NCBI RefSeq assembly: GCF_009697225.1
Contig: NZ_WIND01000018.1
Coordinates: 20,628 to 84,627, forward strand
Direction of reading: 5' to 3'
DNA length: 64,000 nucleotides
From: Halovulum marinum
GTDB taxonomy: Bacteria > Pseudomonadota > Alphaproteobacteria > Rhodobacterales > Rhodobacteraceae
Positions 40,090 to 51,925 of this stretch are shown here, one piece after another; positions within the stretch are counted from its first letter, which is position 1; each line of letters starts with the position of its first letter. Both the position numbers and the translations under genes were made by a program. The notes beneath the pieces are model-generated. The model did no database searches. It had not been told where the DNA came from and saw nothing but the letters and a program-made list of their open reading frames with translations.

Positions 40090-41255
40090 TGGAGCCGGTC
40101 CTGGCGCAGCTTCAGGCCGCCGGCCCGCTGGCCTGGGCGGCGGCGGGCGCGGTCCTGCTGGTGCTGGTCCTGCTGCTGATGTCGGTGCGCGCAGCGAACC
40201 GCGCCGCCCGCGCCTCGGGCCCGGTGATGGCGCAGGTCGCACAGCTTGGCCGCACGGTGCAGGACCTTGGCGCAGGCCAGCAGCGGCTGGCGGGCGGGCT
40301 GTCCCAGGTCTCCGAAGCGCAGGCGCGTGCGCAGCTGTCCACGCTGGAGACGCTGGAGCGGCGGCTTGAGGAGGTCCAACGCCAGATGGCCGACAGCCTG
40401 CACGGCACGTCGGTGCGCACCACGCGCTCGCTGACCGAATTGCAGGAACGGCTGGCGACCATCGACAAGGCGCAGGCCAATATCGAGCGGCTGTCGGGCA
40501 ACGTGCTGTCGCTGCAGGACATCCTGGCGAACAAGCAGACCCGCGGCGCGTTCGGCGAGATCCAGCTGAAGGGCATCGTCGAGGCGGCGCTGCCCGCCGG
40601 GGCCTACACCTTCCAGGCGCAGATGCCGAACGGCCGCCGCGCCGATTGCCTGATCCACATGCCGCACCCGCCGGGGCCGATCTGCATCGACGCCAAGTTC
40701 CCGCTGGAAAGCTACGAGGCGCTGATGGCCGCCACCACCGAGGCCGAGAAAACCGCCGCCGCCCGCGCCTTCCGCACCGCCGTGCGCACCCACATCCGCC
40801 ACATCGCCGAGCGCTATGTGCTGGAGGGCGAAACCGCCGACGGCGCGCTGATGTTCCTGCCGTCCGAGGCAGTCTATGCCGAACTGCACGCCCGCTTCGG
40901 CGACGTGGTGCGCGAGGGTTTCGCGGCGCGGGTCTGGATCGTCTCGCCCACCACCTGCATGGCGACGCTGAACACCCTGCGCGCGGTGCTGCGCGACGCC
41001 CGCATGCGCGACGAGGCCGGCCGGATCCGCCGCGAGCTGGGGCTGCTGGCGCGCGACGTCGACCGGCTGGGCCAGCGCGCGGCCAACCTCGACCGGCATT
41101 TCGCGCAGGTGACCCGCGACGTCGCCGAGATCCGGCTGTCCGCCGACAAGGCCGGGACGCGGGCGCGCAAGCTCGAGGACATGGATTTCGACGGCGGCGA
41201 GGATGGCCCCGCCGATGCAGGCGCCCTGCCCGCGATGGTGCGGTCCGAACCGTGA
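40089..41255 (+). CDS. rmuC: DNA recombination protein RmuC
   Basis: A 388-residue protein: N-terminal membrane helix (AWAAAGAVLLVLVLLLMSV), a coiled coil (45-140), then a nuclease-like domain with RGAFGEIQLKGIVE, ICIDAKFPLESYEAL and ALMFLPSEAVYAEL. RmuC limits DNA inversions at short repeats and its core is related to restriction endonuclease folds. It is coupled to mutL by overlap, forming a small genome-stability operon. Confidence 0.93.
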
Positions 41256-41265
41256 GGCAGCGCAA

Positions 41266-41283
41266 GCCGGGCTGAAGCCCGGC
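41266..41283. repeat. REP-like palindrome downstream of rmuC
   Basis: GCCGGGCT, a GA loop and AGCCCGGC (8-bp perfect stem) followed by CTACG, between the convergent rmuC and ggt remnants. This GCCGGGCTGAAGCCCGGC form is a common bacterial REP-type palindrome; it could equally terminate both transcripts. Confidence 0.65.
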
Positions 41284-41297
41284 CTACGCAACCTTGA

Positions 41298-42196
41298 TCA
41301 ATCGCCCAGCGCGACGCCCTCGCGGTGCGGATCGGCGGCGCCGACCAGCCCGGCCCCGGTCAGATGGATCGCATGCAGGCCCGGGTTCAGGTCGCGCGCG
41401 TTCACCTCGTGCCCCAGCCCCCGAAGCGCCTCGGCCAGCGCCGCCGCCTCGGTGCCTTGCTCCAGCTCGGTCGCGCCGGTGCGGTCGACCACGTGGCCGG
41501 CGTTGATCGCCCGCTGCGGGTCCATGACGAAGTCCGGGATCCGCACCAGGCTGGCGGCGACATGGCTGATGATCCGCGAGCCGCCCGGAAAGCCGATCAG
41601 CAGCACCGGTGCGCCGTCCTGCAGCACGATCGTCGGGCTCATCGACGAGCGCGGCCGCTTGCCGCCCTCGACCCGGTTGGCGGCTTGCCGTTGGCCTCGG
41701 GGGCGCGGGAAAAGTCGGTCAGCGCGTTGTTCAGCAGGAACCCGTTCGTCATCCCCCGGCTGCCGAAGCCGGTCTCAATCGTGGTGGTCATCGAGATCAT
41801 GTCCCTCGTGGCTGCGGTATTCGACGCAGACCGGATCGCGCTGCTTGGCCTTGCATTCGGCCATGTCCTGCAGGGCCGGGATGCCGGGGTTGGTCTCGGG
41901 CTTCACCGCCGCGACGATGTCGCCGGCGCGCACGCCGTGATAGGACGGCGCGCTGCCCTCGGCCGCGATCAGGCGCAGGGTGCGGGCGAAATCCGGGTTC
42001 TTCAGCAGCGTGCCGGCGCGCTTCGGGCTGCCGTCGCCAGCGGGTTGGCGGCGGCAACCATGCGGTCCTGCGCCTGCACCGCCACGTTCGGCGCGACGCC
42101 GCAGGTCTGCCCGGGCTGCGCCGCCTCCTGACCCCAGCCCGGCGCGGTCAGCGCGGCGGCGGCGGCGTGCAGTGGCAGTACCGTCGAAAGGCGCAT
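41298..42196 (-). pseudogene. ggt: Gamma-glutamyltransferase remnant with internal deletions and frameshifts
   Basis: Three pieces of one gene. The N-terminus (from 42196) has a signal peptide and QAQDRMVAAANPLAT. A frame-shifted middle piece begins GSPKRAGTLLKNPDFARTLR and ends RDPVCVEYRSHE. The C-terminal piece begins MISMTTTIETGFGSRGMTNG, shifts frame near 41680, and ends SMSPTIVLQDGAPVLL onward. About 300 codons remain of the usual ~580. The sequence between NPLAT and GSPKRAG and the stretch with the catalytic Thr (TTHxS) are both missing. It cannot encode an active enzyme. Confidence 0.85.
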
Positions 42197-42263
42197 GACG
42201 AATCCCCCCCTGTCCGATGTCCTGCCCGGCCAGCGCGGCAGCCGGGCCGCCGCGGCGCGACCG

Positions 42264-43157
42264 TCACAGGCGGGACAGTTCCGCGGCCATCAGGTCGAAC
42301 ACCAGCCGCACCCGGCGGGAGGTGTTCAACTCGCGGTGCGCGGTCAGCCACAGCGGGAACTCCATCGGCGGCAGTTCCGGCAGCACCGGCACCAGCGACG
42401 GCTCGCGCCTTGCCACGCTGTCGGGGAACATGGCCACGCCCAGCCCCTGCTTCGCCAGTTCCCACTGCACCAGGTGGTTGCCGGTCAGCAGCGGGATGTT
42501 GCCCGGTGTCAGGCGCAGCCCAAGGCGCGTGTTCACGCCGTGCAGGAACTGCCCGTCGGCGTCGAAGCCGATGATATCGGCGCGGGCCAGATCGTCGGGG
42601 TGGTCGATCGGGCCGACCCGCTGAAGATAGGCGCGGCTGGCGTACAGCCGGGCATAGTCGTCGCCCAGCTTCCTCGCCACCAGGTCGGGCTGGGTCGGGC
42701 GGAAGCTGCGCAGGGCGATGTCGGCCTCGCGCCGGCGCAGGTCGATGGCGGCGTTGCTGGCGACGATCTCGACGGTGATGCCGGGGGCCTGCGCGCGCAG
42801 CCTGGCGATCACCGGCGGCAGCAGGTGGGCCGAGTAGATCTCGCTCGCGGTCAGGCTGATCGTGCCCTCGACGCTGGTCGCCTGGCCGCCGGCGGCCAGG
42901 CTGACGCGGCTGGCGGCGCTGCCCATCTGCCGGACATGCTCCAGCAGGTCCAGCCCGCTGGGGGTCAGGCTCAGCCCGCGGCCGGTGCGCTCGAACAGCA
43001 CCACGCCCAACTCCCGCTCCAGCGCGCTGACCTGCCGGCCCAGCGTCGGCTGCGCCATGCCCAGCGCCCGCGCGGCGGCCGACAAGGACCCCTCCTCGGC
43101 CACCACCAGGAACGCGCGGGCGCGGTTCCAGTCGAATTTCACCGAGCGCCAATCCAT
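42264..43157 (-). CDS. LysR-type regulator
   Basis: A 297-residue LTTR. The HTH at 9-65 reads FLVVAEEGSLSAAARALGMA, then QPTLGRQVSALERELGVVLF. The effector domain runs from residue 90 (GTISLTASEIYSAHLLPPV). The start at 43157 (MDWRSVKFDW) matches common family openings; two earlier ATGs in frame are possible. It is divergent from the quinone-reductase-like gene, 99 bp away, which is its likely target, as usual for LysR pairs. Confidence 0.92.
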   Translation of the reverse strand: MDWRSVKFDWNRARAFLVVAEEGSLSAAARALGMAQPTLGRQVSALERELGVVLFERTGRGLSLTPSGLDLLEHVRQMGSAASRVSLAAGGQATSVEGTISLTASEIYSAHLLPPVIARLRAQAPGITVEIVASNAAIDLRRREADIALRSFRPTQPDLVARKLGDDYARLYASRAYLQRVGPIDHPDDLARADIIGFDADGQFLHGVNTRLGLRLTPGNIPLLTGNHLVQWELAKQGLGVAMFPDSVARREPSLVPVLPELPPMEFPLWLTAHRELNTSRRVRLVFDLMAAELSRL

Positions 43158-43256
43158 GCATAATCGCATAGCAGTGCTGCGCATTCAGTCAATTCCGCAT
43201 GGCGCGCGGCCGGGGTATTTTCTTTGCCAGCGAAACGCAACACACGAGGTGACGCG

Positions 43257-44249
43257 ATGAAAGCGGCATGGCACGACAGGTACGGAACGGCGGATGTGCT
43301 GCGCATCCGCGACATCGACCGCCCGCGGATCGGCGACGACGAGATCCTGGTGAAGGTCCACGCCAGCGCCGTGACCACCGCCGACTGGCGGCTGCGCGCC
43401 TCGGCCTTCCCGGCGGCGTTCTGGCTGCCCGGGCGGCTGGCCTTCGGGTTGCTGCGGCCCAAGGCGAAGGTGCTGGGGGCGGCCTTCTCGGGCACGGTGG
43501 CGGCGCGCGGCGCGAACGCGACCGGCTTTGCCGACGGGCAGGCGGTGTTCGGCCATGCCGGCGCCGGCGCGCACGCGGAATACCTCGCCATCGGCCGCGA
43601 CGCGCCGGTGCTGCCCCGCCCCGAGGGGCTGGACCACGCGCAGGCGGCGGCGGTGCCGTTCGGCGCGCTGTCGGCGCTGGTGTTCCTGCGCGACATGGCG
43701 CGGCTGCAACCGGGGCAGACGATCCTGATCGCCGGCGCCACCGGCGACGTCGGCGTGTGGGCGGTGCAGCTGGCCCGGCACATGGGGGCCGAGGTCACGG
43801 CGCTGGCCAGCGCCGACAAGCACGCGCTGGTGCGCGGGCTGGGCGCGCACCACGCCATCGACTACCGGCGGCAGGATGTCAGCCGCGGCGCGGCGCGTTA
43901 CGACGTGATCCTCGACACGGTCGGCGCGACCCGGTTCCGCGACGCGCGCCGGGCGCTGGCCCCGACCGGGCGCTGGGTGGCGCTGGAGTTCGGCCTGCGC
44001 GAGGTGTGGCAGGCGCTGTGGTCCGGGATCGCCGGCGGCCGGCGCGCGGTGATCGGCGTCTCGGGCGACAGCCGCGCCGACCTGGCCGAGCTGGCCGAAC
44101 TGTTGGCGCGGGGCGCGATCCGGCCGGTGATCGACGCCACCTTCCCGCTGTCGCGGATCGCCGAGGCGCACCGCCGGGTCGAATCGCGGCGCAAGACCGG
44201 CGCGGTGGTGCTGACCGTCGCCGAAGCGGCGGCGCTGGCGGCGGAGTGA
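43257..44249 (+). CDS. Medium-chain NADPH:quinone oxidoreductase-like (zinc-independent MDR)
   Basis: A 330-residue MDR enzyme: N-terminal GroES-like fold (DEILVKVHASAVTTADWRL) and a Rossmann domain with LIAGATGDVGVWAVQLARHM for the coenzyme. There are no structural or catalytic zinc cysteines, so it fits the quinone reductase/enoyl reductase branch (NAD(P)-dependent alcohol dehydrogenase in many annotations). It probably reduces quinones or enones under control of the divergent LysR. The ATG at 43257 follows ACGAGGTGACGCG. Confidence 0.9.
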   Translation: MKAAWHDRYGTADVLRIRDIDRPRIGDDEILVKVHASAVTTADWRLRASAFPAAFWLPGRLAFGLLRPKAKVLGAAFSGTVAARGANATGFADGQAVFGHAGAGAHAEYLAIGRDAPVLPRPEGLDHAQAAAVPFGALSALVFLRDMARLQPGQTILIAGATGDVGVWAVQLARHMGAEVTALASADKHALVRGLGAHHAIDYRRQDVSRGAARYDVILDTVGATRFRDARRALAPTGRWVALEFGLREVWQALWSGIAGGRRAVIGVSGDSRADLAELAELLARGAIRPVIDATFPLSRIAEAHRRVESRRKTGAVVLTVAEAAALAAE

Positions 44250-44280
44250 ACCGCCGACAGCGCCCCGTCAACGCGCGGCG

Positions 44281-46458
<2,178 letters not shown>

Positions 46459-46480
46459 GGCCGCCTCATAATCCGCCCGC

Positions 46481-46496
46481 ATGACCGTTACATGAC
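46481..46496 (-). promoter_or_regulatory. Pho-box-like site upstream of ppk1
   Basis: On the minus strand two GTCAT cores sit exactly 11 bp apart (GTCATGTAACGGTCAT), as in PhoB boxes. The site begins only 23 bp before the chosen ATG, which would need a very short leader or a later start. Confidence 0.45.
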
Positions 46497-46596
46497 GCGA
46501 ACCGCGCCGGGCCACAAGCCGGGCGCGGCGCCGGCGGCCGGCGGCGGACGCCTCCGGCGGGGATTTCTGGCGGAAAGTGGACGGCGGGCGCGGCGC

Positions 46597-47253
46597 CTAC
46601 ATCTGCAGCGTGCGTGCCGCCAGCCGCACGCCGACGGCGCGGTTCTGCGACAGCGCCGCCTGGTCCAGCCGCGCCACCGCCGCCTCGGCGGCGGCGAACG
46701 AACGCTCCAGCCGCGGCACCAGCCAGCCGATCAGCCCCGGGCGCGGGCGGATGTGGCGGTCGGCGAACAGCTTCAGCAGCACCCCGGCCATCAGCGCCTC
46801 GTCCGGCGGGTCCAGCCGGGCGACGCCGGCCGCCGCCACCCGGCTGGCCAGGTCCGGCAGCACCAGCGGCCAGCGGCTGGGCGGCGCGCGGCCGGTCAGC
46901 AGCAGCCGGCCGCCGCGCGCCAGCACCGCGTTGTGGATGTGGAACAGCCGTTCCTCGGCGGCGCGGTCGCCGGCGATGCGCCCGACGTCCTCGACCGCCA
47001 GCAGCCGCGCGTCCAGCGCGTCCGGGCCGGGCGCGGCGGCGGGCACCACCAGCGCGCCGGCGCTTTCCGCCCAGACATGCGCCAGGTGGGTCTTGCCGGT
47101 GCCGGCCGCGCCGACCAGTGCCTGCTTGCCGCCGGGCCAGCGTTCCCAGGCGTCGATCGCCGCCAGCGCCGCGGCGTTGGCCGAGGACACCAGGAAGGCG
47201 TCGCGCCCCAGGGCCGGGCGGCGGCCGAGGTCGAGCGCAAGCTGCCGGCGCAC
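46597..47253 (-). CDS. hda: DnaA-related regulator (Hda-like)
   Basis: A 218-residue protein similar to DnaA domain III without the DNA-binding domain. It opens QLALDLGRRPALGRDAFLVS, with a QL(x)L clamp-binding-like motif at the very N-terminus, as in Hda. The P-loop is VGAAGTGKTHLAHVW; the sensor region RGGRLLLTGRAPPSRWPL and an arginine-finger helix follow. Hda with the sliding clamp promotes hydrolysis of DnaA-ATP to limit initiation. The start is GTG 47253, 4 bp after perM. Confidence 0.87.
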   Translation of the reverse strand: MRRQLALDLGRRPALGRDAFLVSSANAAALAAIDAWERWPGGKQALVGAAGTGKTHLAHVWAESAGALVVPAAAPGPDALDARLLAVEDVGRIAGDRAAEERLFHIHNAVLARGGRLLLTGRAPPSRWPLVLPDLASRVAAAGVARLDPPDEALMAGVLLKLFADRHIRPRPGLIGWLVPRLERSFAAAEAAVARLDQAALSQNRAVGVRLAARTLQM

Positions 47254-47257
47254 CGGG

Positions 47258-48346
47258 CTATTCCGCCGCGTCGCGGCCGCCGCCGCCGGCACCGGCCGAC
47301 GGCCCGGCATAGAGGCGGCCGGACTTGTACTGCGCCACCGCGAACCGGGCCAGCACGCCGATCACCGCCGCCGCCGGCACCGCGATCAGCAGCCCGGGAA
47401 AGCCCAGCAGCGCGCCGAACGCCGACAGCGCGAAGATCAGCCACACCGGGTGCAGCTTGATCTTGTCGCCCAGGATCATCGGCGTCAGCACGTTGCCCTC
47501 GATCATCTGCCCGGCGGCGAACACCGCGCCGACCGCCGCGACAAAGCCCCACGCGCCCCAGAACTGGAACAGCGCCAGGCCCAGCGACAGTACCCCGCCG
47601 AGGATCGAGCCGACGAACGGAATGAACGAGACCAGCCCCGCCAGCAGCCCGACGACGACGCCGAACTGCAACCCGATCGCCGCCAGCGCCAGCGCGTAGA
47701 ACACGCCCAGCAGCGCGCAGACCGACATCTGTCCGCGCAGGAAGCCGCCGAGCACCTCGTCCGACTCGCGCGCCAGCCGCCGCACCACCGGCGCGTGCTC
47801 GCGCGGGAGCAGGTCGTCGATCGCCGCGATCAGCCGGTCCCAGTCCATCAACAGGTAGAAGGCGACCACCGGGGACAGCACCACCACCAGCACGAAGTCG
47901 ACCAGCGCCAGCGACGAGCTGAGCACCGAGGTCAGCACCTTCAGCCCGCCGGCGCGCAGCGAATCCTCCATCCCCGCCAGGCCGCGGCGCACCGCCGAGC
48001 CCTCGGCGAACAGGTTCGGGTAGCGCTGGTCGAGCTGCTCGCGCAGGTGCTGGATCAGCCCCGGCAGCGCGTCGACCAGCGCGGTCACCTGGCCGGCCAG
48101 GAACGGCACCACGACCAGCGCCAGCAGCACCAGCAGCAACACCGCGGCGGCGGTGATCAGCGCCGTCGCGGCGGTGCGCGGCACGCCGGCGGCGACCAGC
48201 CGCCGCGCCAGCGGGTTCAGCAGATAGGCAATGGCGGCGCCGATGATGAACGGCAGCAGCGTGTTCCCCATCAGCCACAGGAAGGCGATGAACACCGCCG
48301 CCGCGATGCCCCAGTAGCGGACCTGTTGCTGCGGGCTGAGTGCCAC
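47258..48346 (-). CDS. AI-2E family transporter (PerM-like)
   Basis: A 362-residue membrane protein with about seven to eight helices and a periplasmic domain at 70-150. Signature stretches are LLPFIIGAAIAYLLNPLARR, SPVVAFYLLMDWDRL, and FIPFVGSILGGVLSLGLALF. The family includes permeases for AI-2 export and for Na+/H+ antiport, so the substrate is open. The start is GTG 48346 with AAGGGG upstream. The perM-hda-ppk1 order on one strand is conserved in Rhodobacterales. Confidence 0.9.
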   Translation of the reverse strand: MALSPQQQVRYWGIAAAVFIAFLWLMGNTLLPFIIGAAIAYLLNPLARRLVAAGVPRTAATALITAAAVLLLVLLALVVVPFLAGQVTALVDALPGLIQHLREQLDQRYPNLFAEGSAVRRGLAGMEDSLRAGGLKVLTSVLSSSLALVDFVLVVVLSPVVAFYLLMDWDRLIAAIDDLLPREHAPVVRRLARESDEVLGGFLRGQMSVCALLGVFYALALAAIGLQFGVVVGLLAGLVSFIPFVGSILGGVLSLGLALFQFWGAWGFVAAVGAVFAAGQMIEGNVLTPMILGDKIKLHPVWLIFALSAFGALLGFPGLLIAVPAAAVIGVLARFAVAQYKSGRLYAGPSAGAGGGGRDAAE

Positions 48347-48417
48347 CTGCGCCCCTTTTCCCTGATGCCTGCGGAAGATGCGCCCACTCTTGGGGCAGCG
48401 CGCCGCGGATGGCAAGC

Positions 48418-49182
48418 TCAGACGAACTGTTCGCGGATCAGCCGCTCCTCCAGCCCGTGGCCGGGATCGAACAGGATGCGGTGGGTGATCGCCGGCTCGG
48501 TGCGGATGTCGACGGCGACCACGTCGCGCACCTCCAGCCCGTCGGCGGCGGCCAGCACCGGGCGCTTGTCCTCCTCCAGCACCTCGAAGCGGACCCGGGC
48601 GCGGCCGGGCAGCAGCGCGCCGCGCCAGCGCCGGGGCCGGAACGCGGCCATCGCGGTCAGCGCCAGCACCCCGGCGCCGATCGGCAGGATCGGCCCGTGC
48701 GCCGAATAGTTGTAGGCGGTCGAGCCGGCCGGGGTGGACAGCAGCGCGCCGTCGCAGACCAGCTCCTCCATCCGCACCTGGCCGTCGACGACGATCCGCA
48801 GCCGCGCCGCCTGCGGCCCGGCGCGCAGCAGGCTGACCTCGTTGATCGCCAGCGCCTCCTGCACCCGGCCCCACAGCGTGGTGGCGGTCATGTGCAGCGG
48901 GTGCAGCTGCGCCAGCTCGGCCTGGGCCAGCCGCTCGGGCAGCCCGTCCTCGGCGTAGGCGTTCATCAGGAAGCCGACGGTGCCGCGGTTCATGCCGTAG
49001 ACCGGCACCTCCAGCGGCTGGGTGTCGTGCAGCGTGGTCAGCACGAAGCCGTCGCCGCCCAGCGCGACGATCACGTCGGCGTCCTCGGCCGGGCAGTCGC
49101 CATAGCGTTCGGCCAGCCGCGCCCGCGCCCGCTGCGCCGACGCGGCCGACGAGGCGGTGAAGCAGATCCTGTCAAAGGCCAA
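48418..49182 (-). CDS. nadK: NAD kinase
   Basis: A 254-residue kinase producing NADP+. It has [13 protein letters not shown] with the GGDG motif (42-45), INEVSL (Asn114-Glu115) and [20 protein letters not shown] for substrate binding. No ATG fits; TTG 49182 with AGGA upstream is the probable start. It is divergent from glyA. Confidence 0.94.
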   Translation of the reverse strand: MAFDRICFTASSAASAQRARARLAERYGDCPAEDADVIVALGGDGFVLTTLHDTQPLEVPVYGMNRGTVGFLMNAYAEDGLPERLAQAELAQLHPLHMTATTLWGRVQEALAINEVSLLRAGPQAARLRIVVDGQVRMEELVCDGALLSTPAGSTAYNYSAHGPILPIGAGVLALTAMAAFRPRRWRGALLPGRARVRFEVLEEDKRPVLAAADGLEVRDVVAVDIRTEPAITHRILFDPGHGLEERLIREQFV

Positions 49183-49399
49183 TGTCGTCCTGCCCCTCCC
49201 GTCGGCGCGGATTGCGGCCATCATCGGGGGCGCGGCGGCGGCTGGCAAGGCCGATCCCGGCGCCGATGCGCGGCGCCTGTTGCCGATCGGCGACGCCGCG
49301 GTTGCCGCCAGGCGCCGCGAGATGTCGCTATCGGGCTTTATGGCCCGCCGCAATTGGCGTAATGAGCGCCAACCGCAACCATCCGGGGATCCCTGAGAG

Positions 49400-50695
49400 A
49401 TGAAGGACATTGTGCGCGACGACGGCTTCTTCACCGAGGCGCTTGCCAGCCGCGACCCCGAGCTTTCCGCCGCCATCACCGACGAGCTGACCCGCCAGCG
49501 CGACGAGATCGAACTGATCGCCTCCGAGAACATCGTCTCGGCCGCGGTGATGGAGGCGCAGGGCTCGGTGCTGACCAACAAGTACGCCGAGGGCTACCCC
49601 GGACGCCGCTACTACGGCGGCTGCCAGCATGTCGACGTCGCCGAGACCCTGGCGATCGAGCGCGCCTGCAAGCTGTTCGACGCGCGCTTCGCCAACGTGC
49701 AGCCGAACTCGGGCAGCCAGGCCAACCAGGCGGTGTTCCTGGCATTGCTGCAGCCCGGCGACACCTACCTAGCGATGGACCTGGCGTCGGGCGGGCACCT
49801 GACCCACGGCGCGCCGCCGAACATGTCGGGCAAGTGGTTCAACGCGATCCACTACGGCGTGCGCGAGGACACGCTGGATATCGACTACGACCAGCTGGAA
49901 GCCCTGGCGCTGGAGCACAGGCCCAGGCTGATCCTGGCCGGCGGCTCGGCGATTCCGCGGATCATCGACATGAAACGCTTCCGCGCGGTGGCCGACAAGG
50001 TCGGCGCCTATCTGATGGCGGACATGGCGCATTTCGCCGGGCTGATCGCCGGCGGCGTCTATCCGAACCAGATGGAAGACGTGCATGTGCTGACCTCGAC
50101 CACGCACAAGACCCTGCGCGGCCCACGCGGCGGGCTGGTGCTGACCAACGACGAGGCGATCGCGAAGAAGATCAACTCGGCGGTGTTTCCCGGCCTGCAG
50201 GGCGGGCCGCTGATGCACGTCATCGCCGGCAAGGCCGCCGCCTTCGGCGAGGCGCTGCGCCCCGAGTTCGCCGACTACCAGAAGCAGGTGGTCAGGAACG
50301 CCCAGGTGCTGGCGCAGACGCTGATCGACGGCGGGCTGGCGATCACCACCGGCGGGACCGACACCCACGTCATGCTGGTCGACCTGCGCCCCAAGGGCGT
50401 GAAGGGCAACGAGACCGAGAAGGCGCTGGGCCGCGCGCACATCACCTGCAACAAGAACGGCATCCCGTTCGACACCGAGAAGTTCACCGTGACCAGCGGC
50501 ATCCGCCTCGGCACCCCGGCGGGCACCACCCGCGGCTTCGGGACCGAGGAGTTCCGCCGGATCGGCCAGCTGATCGTCGAGGTCGTGGACGGGCTGGCCG
50601 CCAACGGCGTCGAGGGCAACGCGGACGTCGAGGAGCGGGTGAAGGCCAAGGTCAAGACGCTGTGTGACGCGTTCCCGATCTACCAGGGGCTCTGA
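49400..50695 (+). CDS. glyA: Serine hydroxymethyltransferase
   Basis: A 431-residue PLP enzyme converting serine and THF to glycine and 5,10-methylene-THF. Motifs: [34 protein letters not shown], the PLP-lysine region [13 protein letters not shown], and [15 protein letters not shown] near the C-terminus. GAGAGATG leads the ATG. The 217-bp divergent gap to nadK must hold both promoters. A strong hairpin follows the gene. Confidence 0.97.
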   Translation: MKDIVRDDGFFTEALASRDPELSAAITDELTRQRDEIELIASENIVSAAVMEAQGSVLTNKYAEGYPGRRYYGGCQHVDVAETLAIERACKLFDARFANVQPNSGSQANQAVFLALLQPGDTYLAMDLASGGHLTHGAPPNMSGKWFNAIHYGVREDTLDIDYDQLEALALEHRPRLILAGGSAIPRIIDMKRFRAVADKVGAYLMADMAHFAGLIAGGVYPNQMEDVHVLTSTTHKTLRGPRGGLVLTNDEAIAKKINSAVFPGLQGGPLMHVIAGKAAAFGEALRPEFADYQKQVVRNAQVLAQTLIDGGLAITTGGTDTHVMLVDLRPKGVKGNETEKALGRAHITCNKNGIPFDTEKFTVTSGIRLGTPAGTTRGFGTEEFRRIGQLIVEVVDGLAANGVEGNADVEERVKAKVKTLCDAFPIYQGL

Positions 50696-50704
50696 GCCCC
50701 ATCC

Positions 50705-50732
50705 GGCCGGGCGGGACGCGTTCCGCCCGGCC
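50705..50732 (+). terminator. Hairpin after glyA
   Basis: GGCCGGGCGG and CCGCCCGGCC, a perfect 10-bp stem with an 8-base loop, 10 bases after the glyA stop codon. There is no T-run, so termination is inferred. Confidence 0.6.
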
Positions 50733-50779
50733 GCTGCCCCGGGCCCGTTCCCGGCACCGACCCCCGTGATCCGGCCGGT

Positions 50780-50848
50780 CTAGCAGTCCCAGTGGTAGAT
50801 CCTGCCGCCGTCCCGCAGCCAGTCGGCGGCGCGCGGCCAGACGATCAT
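50780..50848 (-). CDS. Possible 22-residue peptide
   Basis: A short frame, MIVWPRAADWLRDGGRIYHW then DC, with a composition (three Trp, Tyr, Cys) unlike random GC-rich frames. It lies downstream of the acyltransferase gene on the same strand. No clear ribosome site. It may be a microprotein or the tail of a decayed gene. Confidence 0.2.
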   Translation of the reverse strand: MIVWPRAADWLRDGGRIYHWDC

Positions 50849-50901
50849 GGTGAGATTCGCGCTTTGCACGGGGCGCGGCGGCGGCCGCCGCCGCGCCGGG
50901 C

Positions 50902-51783
50902 TCAGCGGTTCAGCGCGGTGATCTGGCGCTGGACCCAGCTCGGGCGGGCGCTGGGGATCAGCACCGAATAGTCGCCCTCCTCCACCGCCGCGCGCATCGT
51001 GGCGCGGTACAGCTCCTGCGTCGCGGCGGCGCTGTCGCGCGACAGCTGCGCCCCGTCCAACACCCGGCCGGCGCGCAGGCGGAAGCTGTGGTCGCCCTTG
51101 TTGATCACCTCGTGGAACAGGGTGACGTCGCGCAGCGTCGGGTGGATCGCGTCGAACAGGTAGAACAGCACCGAGTTGCGCGCGGTGATGTGGATCGGCA
51201 CCACCGGCAGCTGGTACTTGCGCGCCAGCATCGCCGCCGAGGGCATCCACGGCCGCTCGTACAGTTTCAGCCCGCGGCGCTTGGCCAGCCGCCCGGACGG
51301 GAACAGCACCGCCAGCCGGCCCTGCTTGAACGCCTGCGCGGCGTAGGTCAGCGTCTCGCGGTTCGAGCCGTGGCTGCGCTTTTCCGGGCGCCATTCCACC
51401 GGCGCGATGATCTCGTGGGTCTGCGGCATCACCCGGATCGCATCGCGGTTGGCGAAGAAGAACAGGTCCGGGCGGCGCTGGCGCAGCACCGACCACAGGA
51501 TGATGCCGTCGGCGATCCCGGTGGGGTGGTTGCAGACCACCATCGCCGGCCCCTGTGCCGGGATCCGGTCCAGCCCCGAGATCTCGACGTTGTGGGCGAT
51601 CATCGCCGACAGCGCGTCCATCAGTTCGGGTGCGGGCAGGTGCTGCAACCGTTCGCCGATGCTGACGGTCAGGTCGTAGCCGAGCATCAGGTGCAGCAGT
51701 CCGCGGATCGTGCGGATGTGCATCCCCTTGCGGTACAGCCACGGCGCACGCTCTTCGATCAGGGGGTCGACACGCTCTTTCAT
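50902..51783 (-). CDS. Phospholipid/glycerol acyltransferase family protein
   Basis: A 293-residue PlsC-superfamily protein. The catalytic block is VVCNHPTGIADGIILW (His-x5-Asp form of the HxxxxD site), followed by AVLFPSGRLAKR for substrate binding and LPVVPIHITARNS. It probably transfers acyl groups to a lysophospholipid or ornithine-lipid precursor at the membrane; substrate unproven. The start ATG at 51783 is preferred over a GTG at 51807. Confidence 0.87.
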   Translation of the reverse strand: MKERVDPLIEERAPWLYRKGMHIRTIRGLLHLMLGYDLTVSIGERLQHLPAPELMDALSAMIAHNVEISGLDRIPAQGPAMVVCNHPTGIADGIILWSVLRQRRPDLFFFANRDAIRVMPQTHEIIAPVEWRPEKRSHGSNRETLTYAAQAFKQGRLAVLFPSGRLAKRRGLKLYERPWMPSAAMLARKYQLPVVPIHITARNSVLFYLFDAIHPTLRDVTLFHEVINKGDHSFRLRAGRVLDGAQLSRDSAAATQELYRATMRAAVEEGDYSVLIPSARPSWVQRQITALNR

Positions 51784-51925
51784 CGCCAGGTCCCAAAACT
51801 GAGGCACGTCACAGGGTATATGGACCCGGCACGCGACTTGTCACCCCCGGGGCATCGCGAGGTATTTTAGCAAACCGCTGCGCGCGCCAAAACCCCCACG
51901 ACCGAACGCCGCGCGGCGGGCAGGA

